From: Sinomonas susongensis | GTDB taxonomy: Bacteria > Actinomycetota > Actinomycetes > Actinomycetales > Micrococcaceae | Assembly: GCF_005877005.1 (NCBI RefSeq) | Contig: NZ_SSNH01000006.1 | Span: 124,001-188,000 of the forward strand | Direction: 5' to 3' | Length of the DNA: 64,000 nucleotides | In this document: piece after piece, positions 27,143 to 34,480 of the stretch | Layout of the letters: the number at the start of each line of letters is the position of its first letter | Numbering within the stretch: position 1 is the first letter of the stretch | The notes under the pieces: generated by a model | Told to the model about the DNA's origin: nothing | Databases searched by the model: none | What the model saw: the letters and a program-made list of their open reading frames with translations, nothing else | Position numbers and translations under genes: made by a program

Positions 27143-27624
27143 GACTCCCTCCTCAGCACCGACGCCAGAAGTCCCATCCCCCCGACGAGGGTCACGAGGA
27201 GCGGCGCGAGCAGCGGCGGCCCCATCTCCGAGTTGTAGCGGAACTCCTTGAAGCCCCCCGGCCGCTGCGCGATCCCGCGCAGGTGGAGGTAGGTCCCCTG
27301 AAGCCCGTTCGCGACAATCGCCGCGCTCGCGAGCGGAAGCGCGGTGTGCGCCATGCGCGTGCTCACGACGCCGGCCACCCCCGCTGCCGCCCCGATGGGG
27401 CCGAGCACCACGGGCGCCCACATCCACGGGTCCCCAAAACTCGCTCTGTCGTGCTCGAGGTAGATCTCCGCCGCCGTCACGAGCGCGCCTGCTGCTGTCA
27501 GGCCCGAGAGCGTTCGCTCGAAGCGCCCCGTCTCGACGTTGCGGACGAGACGTTGGATCCCTCTGGGCGCGGGTGTCTGTGCCACCAATCGGCTTGCTGG
27601 GCCCTTGGAGGGGATGAGCTTCAT
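27139..27624 (-). CDS. Four-helix membrane protein of the GMC operon
   Basis: The 161-residue protein has about four hydrophobic segments (roughly 40-58, 68-88, 95-112 and 134-154) after a basic N-terminus. I do not recognise a family. Its overlap with the subunit-3 gene and its place directly upstream of the flavoprotein genes suggest a membrane anchor or electron-transfer platform for the dehydrogenase, although no heme-ligand His pair is evident. It follows the SDR gene after 13 bases, with AAAGGAA before the ATG. Confidence 0.8.
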   Translation of the reverse strand: MKLIPSKGPASRLVAQTPAPRGIQRLVRNVETGRFERTLSGLTAAGALVTAAEIYLEHDRASFGDPWMWAPVVLGPIGAAAGVAGVVSTRMAHTALPLASAAIVANGLQGTYLHLRGIAQRPGGFKEFRYNSEMGPPLLAPLLVTLVGGMGLLASVLRRES

Positions 27625-27637
27625 GGGGTTCCTTTCT

Positions 27638-28528
27638 CTAGAAGGGCTTTCCTCCTGTCACGGGTACGACAGCGCCCGATATATAGGAGCCCTCGTCGGA
27701 CGCGAGCAGGACATAAGCGGGGGCGAGCTCCGCCGGCTGCGCGGGGCGGCCGAAGGGGCTGTCCTTGCCGAACTCCGGCACGTTGTCCGGCCACCCTGTG
27801 GAGGGAATGAGTGGTGTCCACACCGGCCCGGGTGCGACGGCGTTGATGCGGATCCCCTTCTGGCCGAGCTCCGGGGCGAGTGCCTTGACGAGCGCGACCT
27901 GTGCGGCCTTCGTCATCGCGTAGTCGAACAGGCCCGACGAAGGCTGAGCAGCCTGGATTGAGCTCGTGATGATGATCGAGGCCCCCGGCTTGAGGTGCGG
28001 AAGGGCCGCCCGGAGGATCCAGAACTGGCTGTAGAGGTTGGTCTTGAGCACACGGTCGAATTCCGCGGTCTCCACAGAGTCGATGCCGTCGCGTGCCTGC
28101 TGGTACGCCGCATTGAGCACGAGGACATCCAAGCGGCCGAACTCGTCGAGCACGCGGCGGGGGAGCGAGCCTGCGTACTCCTCGTCGCGGAGGTCGCCGT
28201 CGAGGGTCAGGGCTGCGCGGCCGGCTTCACGTACGACGGACGCCGTGGAGTCGGCATCTTCCCGCTCGTCGGGCAGGTACGTGAGCGCGACGTCGGCCCC
28301 CTCGCGCGCGAACGCGATGGCGACCGCCCGGCCGATGCCGGAATCGCCGCCGGTGATGAGGGCCGCGCGTCCCTCGAGACGCCCGTGACCTTCGTAGGTC
28401 TCCTCCCCGTGATCCGGGGTCGGCTCGGTGGCCGTGGTGGTTCCCGGCGCCTTCAGGTCCTGCGGGGGCTTCTCCCCGTCCTGGTGCACTTCCTGCGGGT
28501 TGTCGGGTTCGTTGGTGCGCTCAGACAT
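27638..28528 (-). CDS. SDR-family oxidoreductase, long N-terminal extension (YghA/stress type)
   Basis: The 296-residue classical SDR has a polar ~50-residue N-terminal extension followed by the NAD(P) loop ALITGGDSGIGRAVAIAFAR (57-76). The catalytic Ser189/Ser190, Tyr203 and Lys207 (DYAMTKAAQVAL) are intact. Proteins with this extension (E. coli YghA, B. subtilis GS39) belong to general stress regulons and reduce aldehydes or sugars. It is the first gene of the six-gene minus-strand set. A GGGTTC-N15-GGGCGTAT sequence about 75 bases upstream may be an alternative-sigma promoter. Confidence 0.92.
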   Translation of the reverse strand: MSERTNEPDNPQEVHQDGEKPPQDLKAPGTTTATEPTPDHGEETYEGHGRLEGRAALITGGDSGIGRAVAIAFAREGADVALTYLPDEREDADSTASVVREAGRAALTLDGDLRDEEYAGSLPRRVLDEFGRLDVLVLNAAYQQARDGIDSVETAEFDRVLKTNLYSQFWILRAALPHLKPGASIIITSSIQAAQPSSGLFDYAMTKAAQVALVKALAPELGQKGIRINAVAPGPVWTPLIPSTGWPDNVPEFGKDSPFGRPAQPAELAPAYVLLASDEGSYISGAVVPVTGGKPF

Positions 28529-28600
28529 ACGTAAAGGCCTCCAAGAAGTCCAAGAAGGTGGAAGGCGGACAGGGACCTACGGCTTGATCCTGGGCTCACC

Positions 28601-28629
28601 ATACGCCCGGCTCAGGGGCGGCGGAACCC
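28601..28629 (-). promoter_or_regulatory. Possible stress-sigma promoter of the SDR/GMC operon
   Basis: On the minus strand GGGTTC is followed, after about 15 bases, by GGGCGTAT. This is similar to the SigB-type pattern GTTT-N14-16-GGGTAT of actinobacteria but imperfect in both boxes. Confidence 0.25.
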
Positions 28630-28687
28630 GTCGTGCGACGTATGTGGAAAGTGGTTGGACCGCGGAAAACTGGGGTAAGTCGAGCCA

Positions 28688-29659
28688 GTGGCTCGCATTC
28701 ACCGTTCCCTCCGCACCGCATGGACGCGGCGCCGCGCGGGCCGCGGCTTCACCTATCTAGACCAGAACGGCGAGAAGCTCCCTCCGGACCAGCTCGAGCG
28801 GGTCCGGTCGCTCGCCATCCCGCCAGCGTGGCGGAACGTCAAGATCGCGGCCTCGCCCAAGGCGAAGCTGCAGGCAGTGGGCGTCGACGCGGCCGGGCGC
28901 ACCCAGTACCTCTACAATCCTGCGTGGCGTGCCCGCCAAGAGGCCCGGAAGTTCGACCGTGCGCTGGCGCTCGCGCACCGGCTCCCGCACATTCGCCGGG
29001 CGGTGACTCGCGATCTGCGGGGGGACCGCGGGCCGCGCATCCAGGCGCTCGCCGCCGCGATCCGCCTCATCGACCGCGCAGCGGTGCGCGTGGGCAGCCG
29101 ACGCTATGCGCGCGAGAACGGCACGTTCGGGGTCACGACGATCCAGCGTCGCCACGTCAAGGTCGACGACGGGCGCATCTCCTTCGACTTCCCCGGCAAG
29201 TCGGGCAGCCGGTGGCGCTTCGAGCTCCGCGACCCGGACCTCGCGCGCTATCTCGAGGGCCTCCCGGGCGGGCGCGCCAGCAGGCCGGCTCTGGGGTACG
29301 ACGACGGCGGGTCCTTCCAGCGGATCGGCGCCTCTTCCGTGAACGGATACCTGCGCGACATCGCGGGGATCGAGGCGAGCGCGAAGGACCTCCGCACGTG
29401 GCGCGGAACAGCCGTCGCGGCGGCATCCCTCGACTCGAGCCTCGCCGCTGGGCGGAGCGCCGACGCCGCGTGGAAGCAGGCGATCGACGACGCAGCGAGC
29501 TGGCTCAACAACACCCCGGCCGTCGCGCGGGGATCCTACGTGGACCCGCTGCTGCTCGAGGCCTACCGTCTGGGGCGGACGGCGACGACGGACGCCGAGG
29601 TCGCGCGGCTGCTCACAGAGATGCGGGAACGCAGCGCCACCTTGGCCCCGCGCGCCTGA
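28688..29659 (+). CDS. DNA topoisomerase IB (poxvirus-like)
   Basis: The 323-residue enzyme relaxes supercoils through a 3'-phosphotyrosyl intermediate. The small N-terminal beta domain (GFTYLDQNGEKLPPDQLERV) is followed by the catalytic domain. Catalytic elements are Arg in RVGSRRYARENGTFGVTT, Lys in the beta-hairpin FDFPGKSG, Arg in KDLRTWRGT, the Asn that replaces His in bacterial forms, and the nucleophile Tyr in NTPAVARGSYVDP. Length is typical of bacterial TopIB. The GTG start has only weak upstream complementarity. It is divergent from the SDR operon and probably monocistronic. Confidence 0.93.
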   Translation: MARIHRSLRTAWTRRRAGRGFTYLDQNGEKLPPDQLERVRSLAIPPAWRNVKIAASPKAKLQAVGVDAAGRTQYLYNPAWRARQEARKFDRALALAHRLPHIRRAVTRDLRGDRGPRIQALAAAIRLIDRAAVRVGSRRYARENGTFGVTTIQRRHVKVDDGRISFDFPGKSGSRWRFELRDPDLARYLEGLPGGRASRPALGYDDGGSFQRIGASSVNGYLRDIAGIEASAKDLRTWRGTAVAAASLDSSLAAGRSADAAWKQAIDDAASWLNNTPAVARGSYVDPLLLEAYRLGRTATTDAEVARLLTEMRERSATLAPRA

Positions 29660-29763
29660 GTGCCGGGCCGTGCTGGGCACTGGGCTGTCCCGGGCCCCTA
29701 GACACGGGTGACGGCGAGGGGAGCCCCAGCCTCCGCCTCGCCGCCGTCTATGGAACGGGTTCT

Positions 29764-30105
29764 CTACCCGTGGTCGGGGAAGTCGTCCGTCGTGCCCTGG
29801 TCCGCCTCGCCGTCCTTCGGCGTGAGGTACCGTTCCCCGTCGTCGGTGCTGACGACGTCGTACTCCTCGGCGACCGCTTCCATGGCCGCCTGATCCGTCT
29901 CGTTGGGTTCACGCACCGGGCCCGGGTGAGGGGTCCGTTCTGCATCGCCCCAGATCGCTCCGACCCCTTGGGAAGTCGGAGTCACTTCATCGCGGCCTGG
30001 GACGTCGTCCGCTTCGGGTTCCCGGGAAATCGGGCTGCCGGGCTCTTCCGGGGACTCGTCGGAGCTGCCGTCCGAGTTCATGCGGTCCTCATCGCGTTCC
30101 GTCAT
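29764..30105 (-). CDS. Small acidic hypothetical protein
   Basis: The 113-residue protein is rich in Asp, Glu, Pro and Ser and appears disordered over most of its length. Its only ordered-looking part is near the C-terminus (DQAAMEAVAEEYDVVSTDDG). No family is recognised. It lies 39 bases downstream of the GlsB gene on the same strand and could share its stress promoter. Confidence 0.65.
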   Translation of the reverse strand: MTERDEDRMNSDGSSDESPEEPGSPISREPEADDVPGRDEVTPTSQGVGAIWGDAERTPHPGPVREPNETDQAAMEAVAEEYDVVSTDDGERYLTPKDGEADQGTTDDFPDHG

Positions 30106-30144
30106 TTCAGACCTCTCATGTCAGGGCTCTCCGACCCACTCCGC

Positions 30145-30408
30145 TCAGGTGCGCGAGCGGCGGGTCACAGCGCCGTAGATCAGGAGCACGATCACCGAGC
30201 CGACGATCGCGACGATCCAAGTCTGGATGCTCCAGAAGTTCTGGAGGCCGACGCCGAACAGCGCGCTGCCGATCCAGCCGCCGAGGAGTGCTCCGACCAC
30301 GCCGAGCACGAGCGTCATGAACCATCCGCCGCCCTGACGTCCGGGGATAAGAGCCTTTGCGATCGCACCGGCGATCAGACCGAGTATGAGAAAAGCCAGG
30401 ATGCCCAC
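30145..30408 (-). CDS. GlsB/YeaQ/YmgE-family membrane stress protein
   Basis: The 87-residue protein has the family layout of three hydrophobic segments: VGILAFLILGLIAGAIAKAL with PGRQGGG, then WFMTLVLGVVGALLGGWIGS, then WIVAIVGSVIVLLIYGAVTRR. Family members (transglycosylase-associated protein, PF04226) are induced by envelope or acid stress; their mechanism is unknown. I chose the GTG after AAAGGTGAG. A SigB-like promoter lies about 60 bases upstream. Confidence 0.9.
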   Translation of the reverse strand: MGILAFLILGLIAGAIAKALIPGRQGGGWFMTLVLGVVGALLGGWIGSALFGVGLQNFWSIQTWIVAIVGSVIVLLIYGAVTRRSRT

Positions 30409-30467
30409 AGTTCTCACCTTTCGTTCGTTTCGGACCGGACTGCATTCCGGCCCTGCTGAACGGGCTC

Positions 30468-30492
30468 TTACCCCACGCCCCTGCCCCAAAAC
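30468..30492 (-). promoter_or_regulatory. SigB-like promoter of the GlsB gene
   Basis: On the minus strand GTTT, then 15 bases, then GGGTAA fits the actinobacterial general-stress consensus GTTT-N14-16-GGGTAT with one mismatch. The predicted transcript would have a leader of about 50 bases ending in the AAAGGTGAG ribosome site. Confidence 0.45.
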
Positions 30493-30689
30493 TGCGGTGC
30501 ACATTCCCTCAGAGCGTTATTTTCCGCGGCAGGAGGGTAAGGGCCAGATGACGCGGGGAGGATGGAGTCTCTCTAATCTTGGTGCACGAAATGCTAACTT
30601 ATCCCTTTGACCCTGCTTGCGGTGGAAAGCCGAGAGCGGACATCCCTGACCGTACAGCCGCTGAGGCTGTTGACCGACGGAGTGGATCG

Positions 30690-31364
30690 ATGCTTGCTAA
30701 TGCCCGGCTCAGTGGCCGGCGCGTCCTGATCACCGGAGAGGACGAGGTCCTGGCGCAGCGGCTCGGCCGCGTGCTGACCTTCTCGGAGGCCGTGGTCGCG
30801 ATCAACTCCGCTGTCGGTCCCGACAGCACCCGAATCGTGCGGGAAGCGATCAGAGAGCTCGGCGGCGTGGACGTGCTGGTCAACACGGGCCCCCCATCGA
30901 TTCCCGAAGAGGGATCCAATCCCTGGGCGGTCCAGCACGGGGTCGAAAGGGCGCTCCAGCGCTCCATGTCAGTCCTCGTCACGGCGACCGAGGCGGCACT
31001 CCCCTCATTGAACGAGAGGGCCAGCATCATCAACACCGTGGCGTTCTCGACTCCGGGCCTTCTCCTCACGCGCGGCCAAGAGGCCCTCGCGACGGCGGTC
31101 CTGGAGACGACACAGGGTTGGGCTCAGACCCTTGGCCCCCGCGGTATCCGGGTCAACGCAGTCGTGGGAGGGCCCAGATGGGATCCCGACCTCGAGCCGC
31201 TCCTCGACCACGGACACCACAACGAACCGGCCATGACGGACTTCGAGGAGCTCGACGCCTTCGTGTATCTCGCGTCCGAGGAGTCCTGCCATGTGTCCGG
31301 GTCGGTGCTCGCCGTCGCCCGGCCTCTGGCTCCCGAGGAGGTCGGGCCCGGCTCGCGAAGCTGA
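30690..31364 (+). CDS. Degenerate SDR-family protein, probably not a classical enzyme
   Basis: The 224-residue protein keeps the SDR scaffold (VLITGEDEVLAQRLG, VDVLVNTGPP, IRVNAVVGGPR, VYLASEESCHVSG) but loses hallmark residues. The glycine-rich loop TGxxxGxG is changed to TGEDEVLA (15-22), and the YxxxK catalytic pair is absent: the corresponding site reads LTRGQEALA (126-134). It may bind a nucleotide or partner without oxidoreductase activity. I chose the ATG with GGAG seven bases upstream; a GTG 111 bases earlier would add a poorly conserved extension. It is read toward the 21-bp repeat arrays. Confidence 0.78.
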   Translation: MLANARLSGRRVLITGEDEVLAQRLGRVLTFSEAVVAINSAVGPDSTRIVREAIRELGGVDVLVNTGPPSIPEEGSNPWAVQHGVERALQRSMSVLVTATEAALPSLNERASIINTVAFSTPGLLLTRGQEALATAVLETTQGWAQTLGPRGIRVNAVVGGPRWDPDLEPLLDHGHHNEPAMTDFEELDAFVYLASEESCHVSGSVLAVARPLAPEEVGPGSRS

Positions 31365-31389
31365 GTCAGGCGCGACACCTCCCTCGGCT

Positions 31390-31596
31390 CCCGGCCCCCC
31401 AGTTTCTGGGCCGGTTTCCCCAGCTGCCAAACCGGATTCCCCAAGTTCCGGACCGCCTTCCGCAGCTCTACGTCCGGTTTCCCCAGCTTCCGCCTCAGGT
31501 TCCGCAGCTGCCAAACCGGTTTCCCCAGCTTCTACACCGGGTTCCCCAGCTTCTGCGCCGGGTTCCCCAGCTTCCAAACCCGTTTCCCCCGCTATC
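31390..31596. repeat. Array 1 of strict 21-bp tandem repeats (10 units)
   Basis: Anchored on CCCCAG (or CCGCAG), units begin at 31397, 31418, 31439, 31460, 31481, 31502, 31523, 31544, 31565 and 31586, all exactly 21 bases apart. The plus-strand unit is GGTTCCCCAGCTTC followed by a variable NNNNCC. Units near the centre of the region are best conserved. The period equals two helical turns. It is the inverse complement of array 2 and lies between convergent gene ends. No spacers, so it is not CRISPR. Both strands happen to stay open because 21 is a multiple of three. Confidence 0.92.
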
Positions 31597-31685
31597 GCCC
31601 CCGTACGGCTAGCTCTTTCGGCGTGTCGCCTGAAAAGCTCGGCGAGCCGCGCCGTCGTCTGTTAGCTGCGGGGCGGAAGGCACCA

Positions 31686-31855
31686 ATGCGTGGGGAGGAC
31701 GGCGCAAATGTTGGGGAAACTGGCGCAGAAGGTGGGGAGTACGACGCAGAAAGTGGGGAGGACGGCGCAAATGTTGGGGAAGCCGGCGCAGAAAGTGGGG
31801 AGGACGGCGCGAAGGTTGGGGAGACTGGCGCAGAAAGTGGGCGAGCCGGCGCCCG
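31686..31855. repeat. Array 2 of the same 21-bp repeat in opposite orientation (8 units)
   Basis: Anchored on GGGG, units begin at 31692, 31713, 31734, 31755, 31776, 31797, 31818 and 31839, again exactly 21 bases apart. The unit TTGGGGAAACTGGCGCAGAA is the reverse complement of the array 1 unit with two or three changes. About 90 unrelated bases separate the two arrays. The stretch would encode heptads such as GETGAEG, but codon choice and the mirror arrangement suggest a DNA or RNA element rather than a protein gene. The final units touch the end of the GT4 gene. Confidence 0.92.
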
Positions 31856-31886
31856 CCGCTGGGCTGCCCCCACCTCAGCGCCCACG

Positions 31887-33023
31887 TCAGCCCAAGCGGC
31901 CGTCGCCCTCGCTGGCCTCGGCGGGGGCGCCGTCGGCCGCACCCCACTCAACCCCGACCGCCTCAGCCACTGTGGCGGCTGTGTCGGCCCACGTCGGCAG
32001 GGTGGGGCGGGCCGCGCGGGCGGCTGCGGCGAACGCTGACCTCTGCCCCGCGTCGGTGAGCCACGTCCGCAGCAGCTCGCGGAGAACGGCCGCATCCCGC
32101 AATTCGCCGATGCCGCCAGCCAGCCCGACGCCGCCGGCGAGGGAGAGCGCGAGCGCCTCCTCCGCGCCCGTCCCGGCCGGAACGAGCGCGGGCACCCCGT
32201 GGGCGAGGGACTCGACGACGGACATCCCGAAGGTCTCGTGGGCGCTCGGGAGGACACTGAGATCCGCCGCGTCCCACGCTGCCTCGAGGGCTGGGCCGCG
32301 CAGCTCGCCCGTCAGGCGGACCCTCCCGGCCAGGCGTGGAGAGGCTGCAGCCCGACGAACCTCGCGCGCGTAGGCCCGGTCCGCCTGGTCCGAGCCGACG
32401 AGCGTGGCTCCCCAGGGGACGTCCAGGAGCCCCTCAAGCGCTTCGAGGAAGACGAGCTGCCCCTTGGCCGGGAGGAGCGCTGCGACGCACACGAGCTGCG
32501 CCGGCCTCGAGCCCCGCGCCTGCGGAGCTGGGTCCACGCCGGGATGGGCGACGACGGCCTCCACCCCGCAGCGCTGGACGAGGGTCGCCGCCGCGAATCG
32601 GCTCGGCGCAATCGCGCCGGAGCACGCCCCGAGGGCCGCTCGCTCAAGGCCCGCGAGCCGGGCAGCCTCGGACGCCGCGACGGAATGGGTGCCCACCGCG
32701 AGGTCGGCGAGCGAAACGTGGACGAGCAGCCAGACCTCGATCCCGGCCCGTTCCGCCTGCGCGATCTCGTCGGGGCAGCCCAGGCCCACGAGCCCGTCGA
32801 CGACGACGACGCGGCCGCCGTCGCCCGCCAGGCCCAGCAGGAGGCTCGCGAGGCGCTCGCGGTCCGCGGCGCTGCCTTCGGGCCAGTCGCCCGTGAGGCT
32901 GTATGCGTGCACCGCGATCCCTGCGTCACGGAGCGCGGCGACGAGCTTGTCGTTGTAGACGCTCCCGCCCGAATTCCAGCCGAGCGGCGCCGCGGCGACG
33001 AGGTCTATGCGATGGGGTGACAT
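31887..33023 (-). CDS. Glycosyltransferase family 4 protein
   Basis: The 378-residue protein has the GT-B fold of GT4 enzymes, which transfer a sugar from an NDP donor with retention. The N-terminal Rossmann half begins IDLVAAAPLGWNSGGSVYND, with the acceptor-side GG motif. The C-terminal half contains LVCVAALLPAKGQLVFLEAL, LVGSDQADRAYAREV and the donor-site SAHETFGMSVVESLAHGVPAL (EX7E). It is the last gene of the minus-strand arm, 13 bases after the PTPS-like gene. No strong ribosome site precedes the ATG. The neighbouring PTPS and dehydrogenase suggest a small-molecule acceptor as an alternative to a polysaccharide. Confidence 0.87.
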   Translation of the reverse strand: MSPHRIDLVAAAPLGWNSGGSVYNDKLVAALRDAGIAVHAYSLTGDWPEGSAADRERLASLLLGLAGDGGRVVVVDGLVGLGCPDEIAQAERAGIEVWLLVHVSLADLAVGTHSVAASEAARLAGLERAALGACSGAIAPSRFAAATLVQRCGVEAVVAHPGVDPAPQARGSRPAQLVCVAALLPAKGQLVFLEALEGLLDVPWGATLVGSDQADRAYAREVRRAAASPRLAGRVRLTGELRGPALEAAWDAADLSVLPSAHETFGMSVVESLAHGVPALVPAGTGAEEALALSLAGGVGLAGGIGELRDAAVLRELLRTWLTDAGQRSAFAAAARAARPTLPTWADTAATVAEAVGVEWGAADGAPAEASEGDGRLG

Positions 33024-33036
33024 GGGCCGCCCGGGC

Positions 33037-33444
33037 TCAGGGAAGGTCCAGGCTGTAGCCTGCCCACGCGTCCGGGTGTTCCCGCAGCACGACGGAGAGC
33101 CCGACGAGGCGATCGCCCTCGGCGCCCGCGGCGGCCGTGGCCTCGCCCAGCCGCCCGGCGACGTCCTCCGCGAGGTGTCGGGCCACGGCCTCCGTGGTCG
33201 AGAGCCTGCCCTCGAACGCGGGGTGCTCGTCGAGGTTCCGGTAGCGCAGGCCCTCGAGCGCCTCGCCGAGCACGCCGGAGAGCGCCCCGATGTCCATGAC
33301 CGTCGCGTTCTCGTCGAGCTCGCGCGCCCGGACGGTGAGTTCGACGACGAACGTCGCCCCATGCAGGCCCTGGGCCGGCCCGAAGGCGGGCCGCGGCAGG
33401 CTGTGGGCAATCATGACGTGGTCACGGACGGTCAGCGAATACAT
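33037..33444 (-). CDS. 6-pyruvoyltetrahydropterin synthase/QueD-fold protein, divergent active site
   Basis: The 135-residue T-fold protein keeps the PTPS layout: VMIAHSLPRPAFGPAQGLHGATFVVEL, then VMDIGAL, NLDEHPAF, and STTEAVARHLAEDV. In canonical enzymes LHGHNY supplies two zinc histidines and a Cys a few residues earlier is catalytic. Here the motif is LHGATF, so one zinc His is lost, and no Cys is present. It may catalyse a different pterin or sugar reaction, or bind a pterin only. Its start lies inside the end of the dehydrogenase gene (23-base overlap), so the two are coupled. The GT4 gene follows. Confidence 0.85.
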   Translation of the reverse strand: MYSLTVRDHVMIAHSLPRPAFGPAQGLHGATFVVELTVRARELDENATVMDIGALSGVLGEALEGLRYRNLDEHPAFEGRLSTTEAVARHLAEDVAGRLGEATAAAGAEGDRLVGLSVVLREHPDAWAGYSLDLP

Positions 33445-34480
33445 GCTCTCCCTTTGCTCCTGGGTACCGGATGACGTGGCACAGGCCGGTGCCGGCTCCC
33501 GCTTCTCCTGATGTCTCCGAGGCTAGCCCGTCCATCGCCTCCGGGAGGTCCTCGAAGTCGGTGGGGCCGCCCAGAAACGTGTCGAAGACCGGGTCTTCGA
33601 GGAGTTCGAGGGCGAGGGCCAGGCGCTGCGCCGTCGTGCGCCGATGCCTGCGGGGGAGTGCGACCTGGCCGACCTGGCTCGCCCGGATGGAGAGCCGCCG
33701 CGCGTGGAAGTCCGCACCCAGCGGAACGCTCACGGGCTGCTCGCCGTACCAGGAGAGCTCGATGATCTCCCCGTCGTCCCCCACAAGCTCGAGGCAGCGG
33801 GCGAGGCCGGGGGCGCTCGCGGAGCAGTGGACGACGACGTCGCAGTCGTCGTGCGCTTCTTCAGGGGCGGCGAAGTCGACGCCGAGTGCCTCCGCGAACC
33901 GGGCCTTGGCCGGGTCCGCGTCGACGGCCTCGAGACGGGAGAGCGGGAAGCGGCGCAGGAGTGCGAGCACAGCGCCGCCCACGAGTCCGCAGCCGACGAC
34001 GGCGACCCGGTCGCCGATGCGGGGGCTCGCGTCCCAGAGGGCGTTGACGGCGGTCTCGACGGCGCCGGCGAGCACGGCCCGGTGCGCGGGGACACCGTCG
34101 GGGACGACGGCGAGCTCGGCTGCCGGGACGACGTACCGGTCCTGATGCGGGTAGAGACAGAAGACGGTCCGGCCCACGAGCTCCGTGGGCCCCTCCTCGA
34201 CGACGCCGACCGAGAGGTACCCGTACTTCACGGGGCACGGGAAGCTGCCCTCCTGATGGGGTGCCACCATGAGGTCGGCCACGCGTTCGGGCACCTCGTT
34301 GGCATGGACCAGCCGCTCGGTGCCCCGGCTCAGGCCTGAGTACAGCGTCCGGACCAGGGCCTCGCCCTCCCGGGGCGCGGACAGGGTCTCGCGCCGGAGC
34401 TCGCCCTTCCGCGGGCCGACGGTCCAGTATGCGGTTGCAGAATAGTCGGGAGCTTTGCGTTCCTCCACGGCCTCGCTCAT
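33422..34480 (-). CDS. Zinc-type medium-chain dehydrogenase family protein
   Basis: The 352-residue MDR protein has a GroES-like N-domain (LVRTLYSGLSRGTERLVHAN) and a Rossmann domain with IGDRVAVVGCGLVGGAVLALL. The usual zinc-liganding Cys/His set of alcohol dehydrogenases is not present: FCLYPHQDRYVV replaces the expected motif. It resembles the dehydrogenase-like proteins found beside PTPS homologues in actinobacteria. A reductase acting on a pterin side chain or a sugar is plausible, but the substrate is unknown. Its ATG overlaps the stop of the upstream small helical protein gene (ATGA). Confidence 0.85.
   Translation of the reverse strand: MSEAVEERKAPDYSATAYWTVGPRKGELRRETLSAPREGEALVRTLYSGLSRGTERLVHANEVPERVADLMVAPHQEGSFPCPVKYGYLSVGVVEEGPTELVGRTVFCLYPHQDRYVVPAAELAVVPDGVPAHRAVLAGAVETAVNALWDASPRIGDRVAVVGCGLVGGAVLALLRRFPLSRLEAVDADPAKARFAEALGVDFAAPEEAHDDCDVVVHCSASAPGLARCLELVGDDGEIIELSWYGEQPVSVPLGADFHARRLSIRASQVGQVALPRRHRRTTAQRLALALELLEDPVFDTFLGGPTDFEDLPEAMDGLASETSGEAGAGTGLCHVIRYPGAKGEHVFADRP

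Noticed and set aside
30548-30610. 20-codon leader peptide upstream of the degenerate SDR gene (MTRGGWSLSNLGARNANLSL)
   Set aside because: A good ribosome site precedes it, but there is no regulatory amino acid run or terminator/antiterminator structure; evidence is too thin.
31005-31577. Minus-strand frame giving collagen-like GEPGAEAGETG heptads over array 1
   Set aside because: The frame exists because the repeat period is divisible by three. It runs into the antisense of the SDR-like gene and has no proper start or ribosome site.
31390-31855. CRISPR array
   Set aside because: Units are contiguous without spacers and drift gradually; no Cas gene is in the window.
31623-32039. Plus-strand frame giving GEDGANVGETGAE heptads over array 2
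   Set aside because: It continues antisense through the end of the GT4 gene, starts at an isolated GTG and mirrors the other frame; a repeat artefact is simpler.
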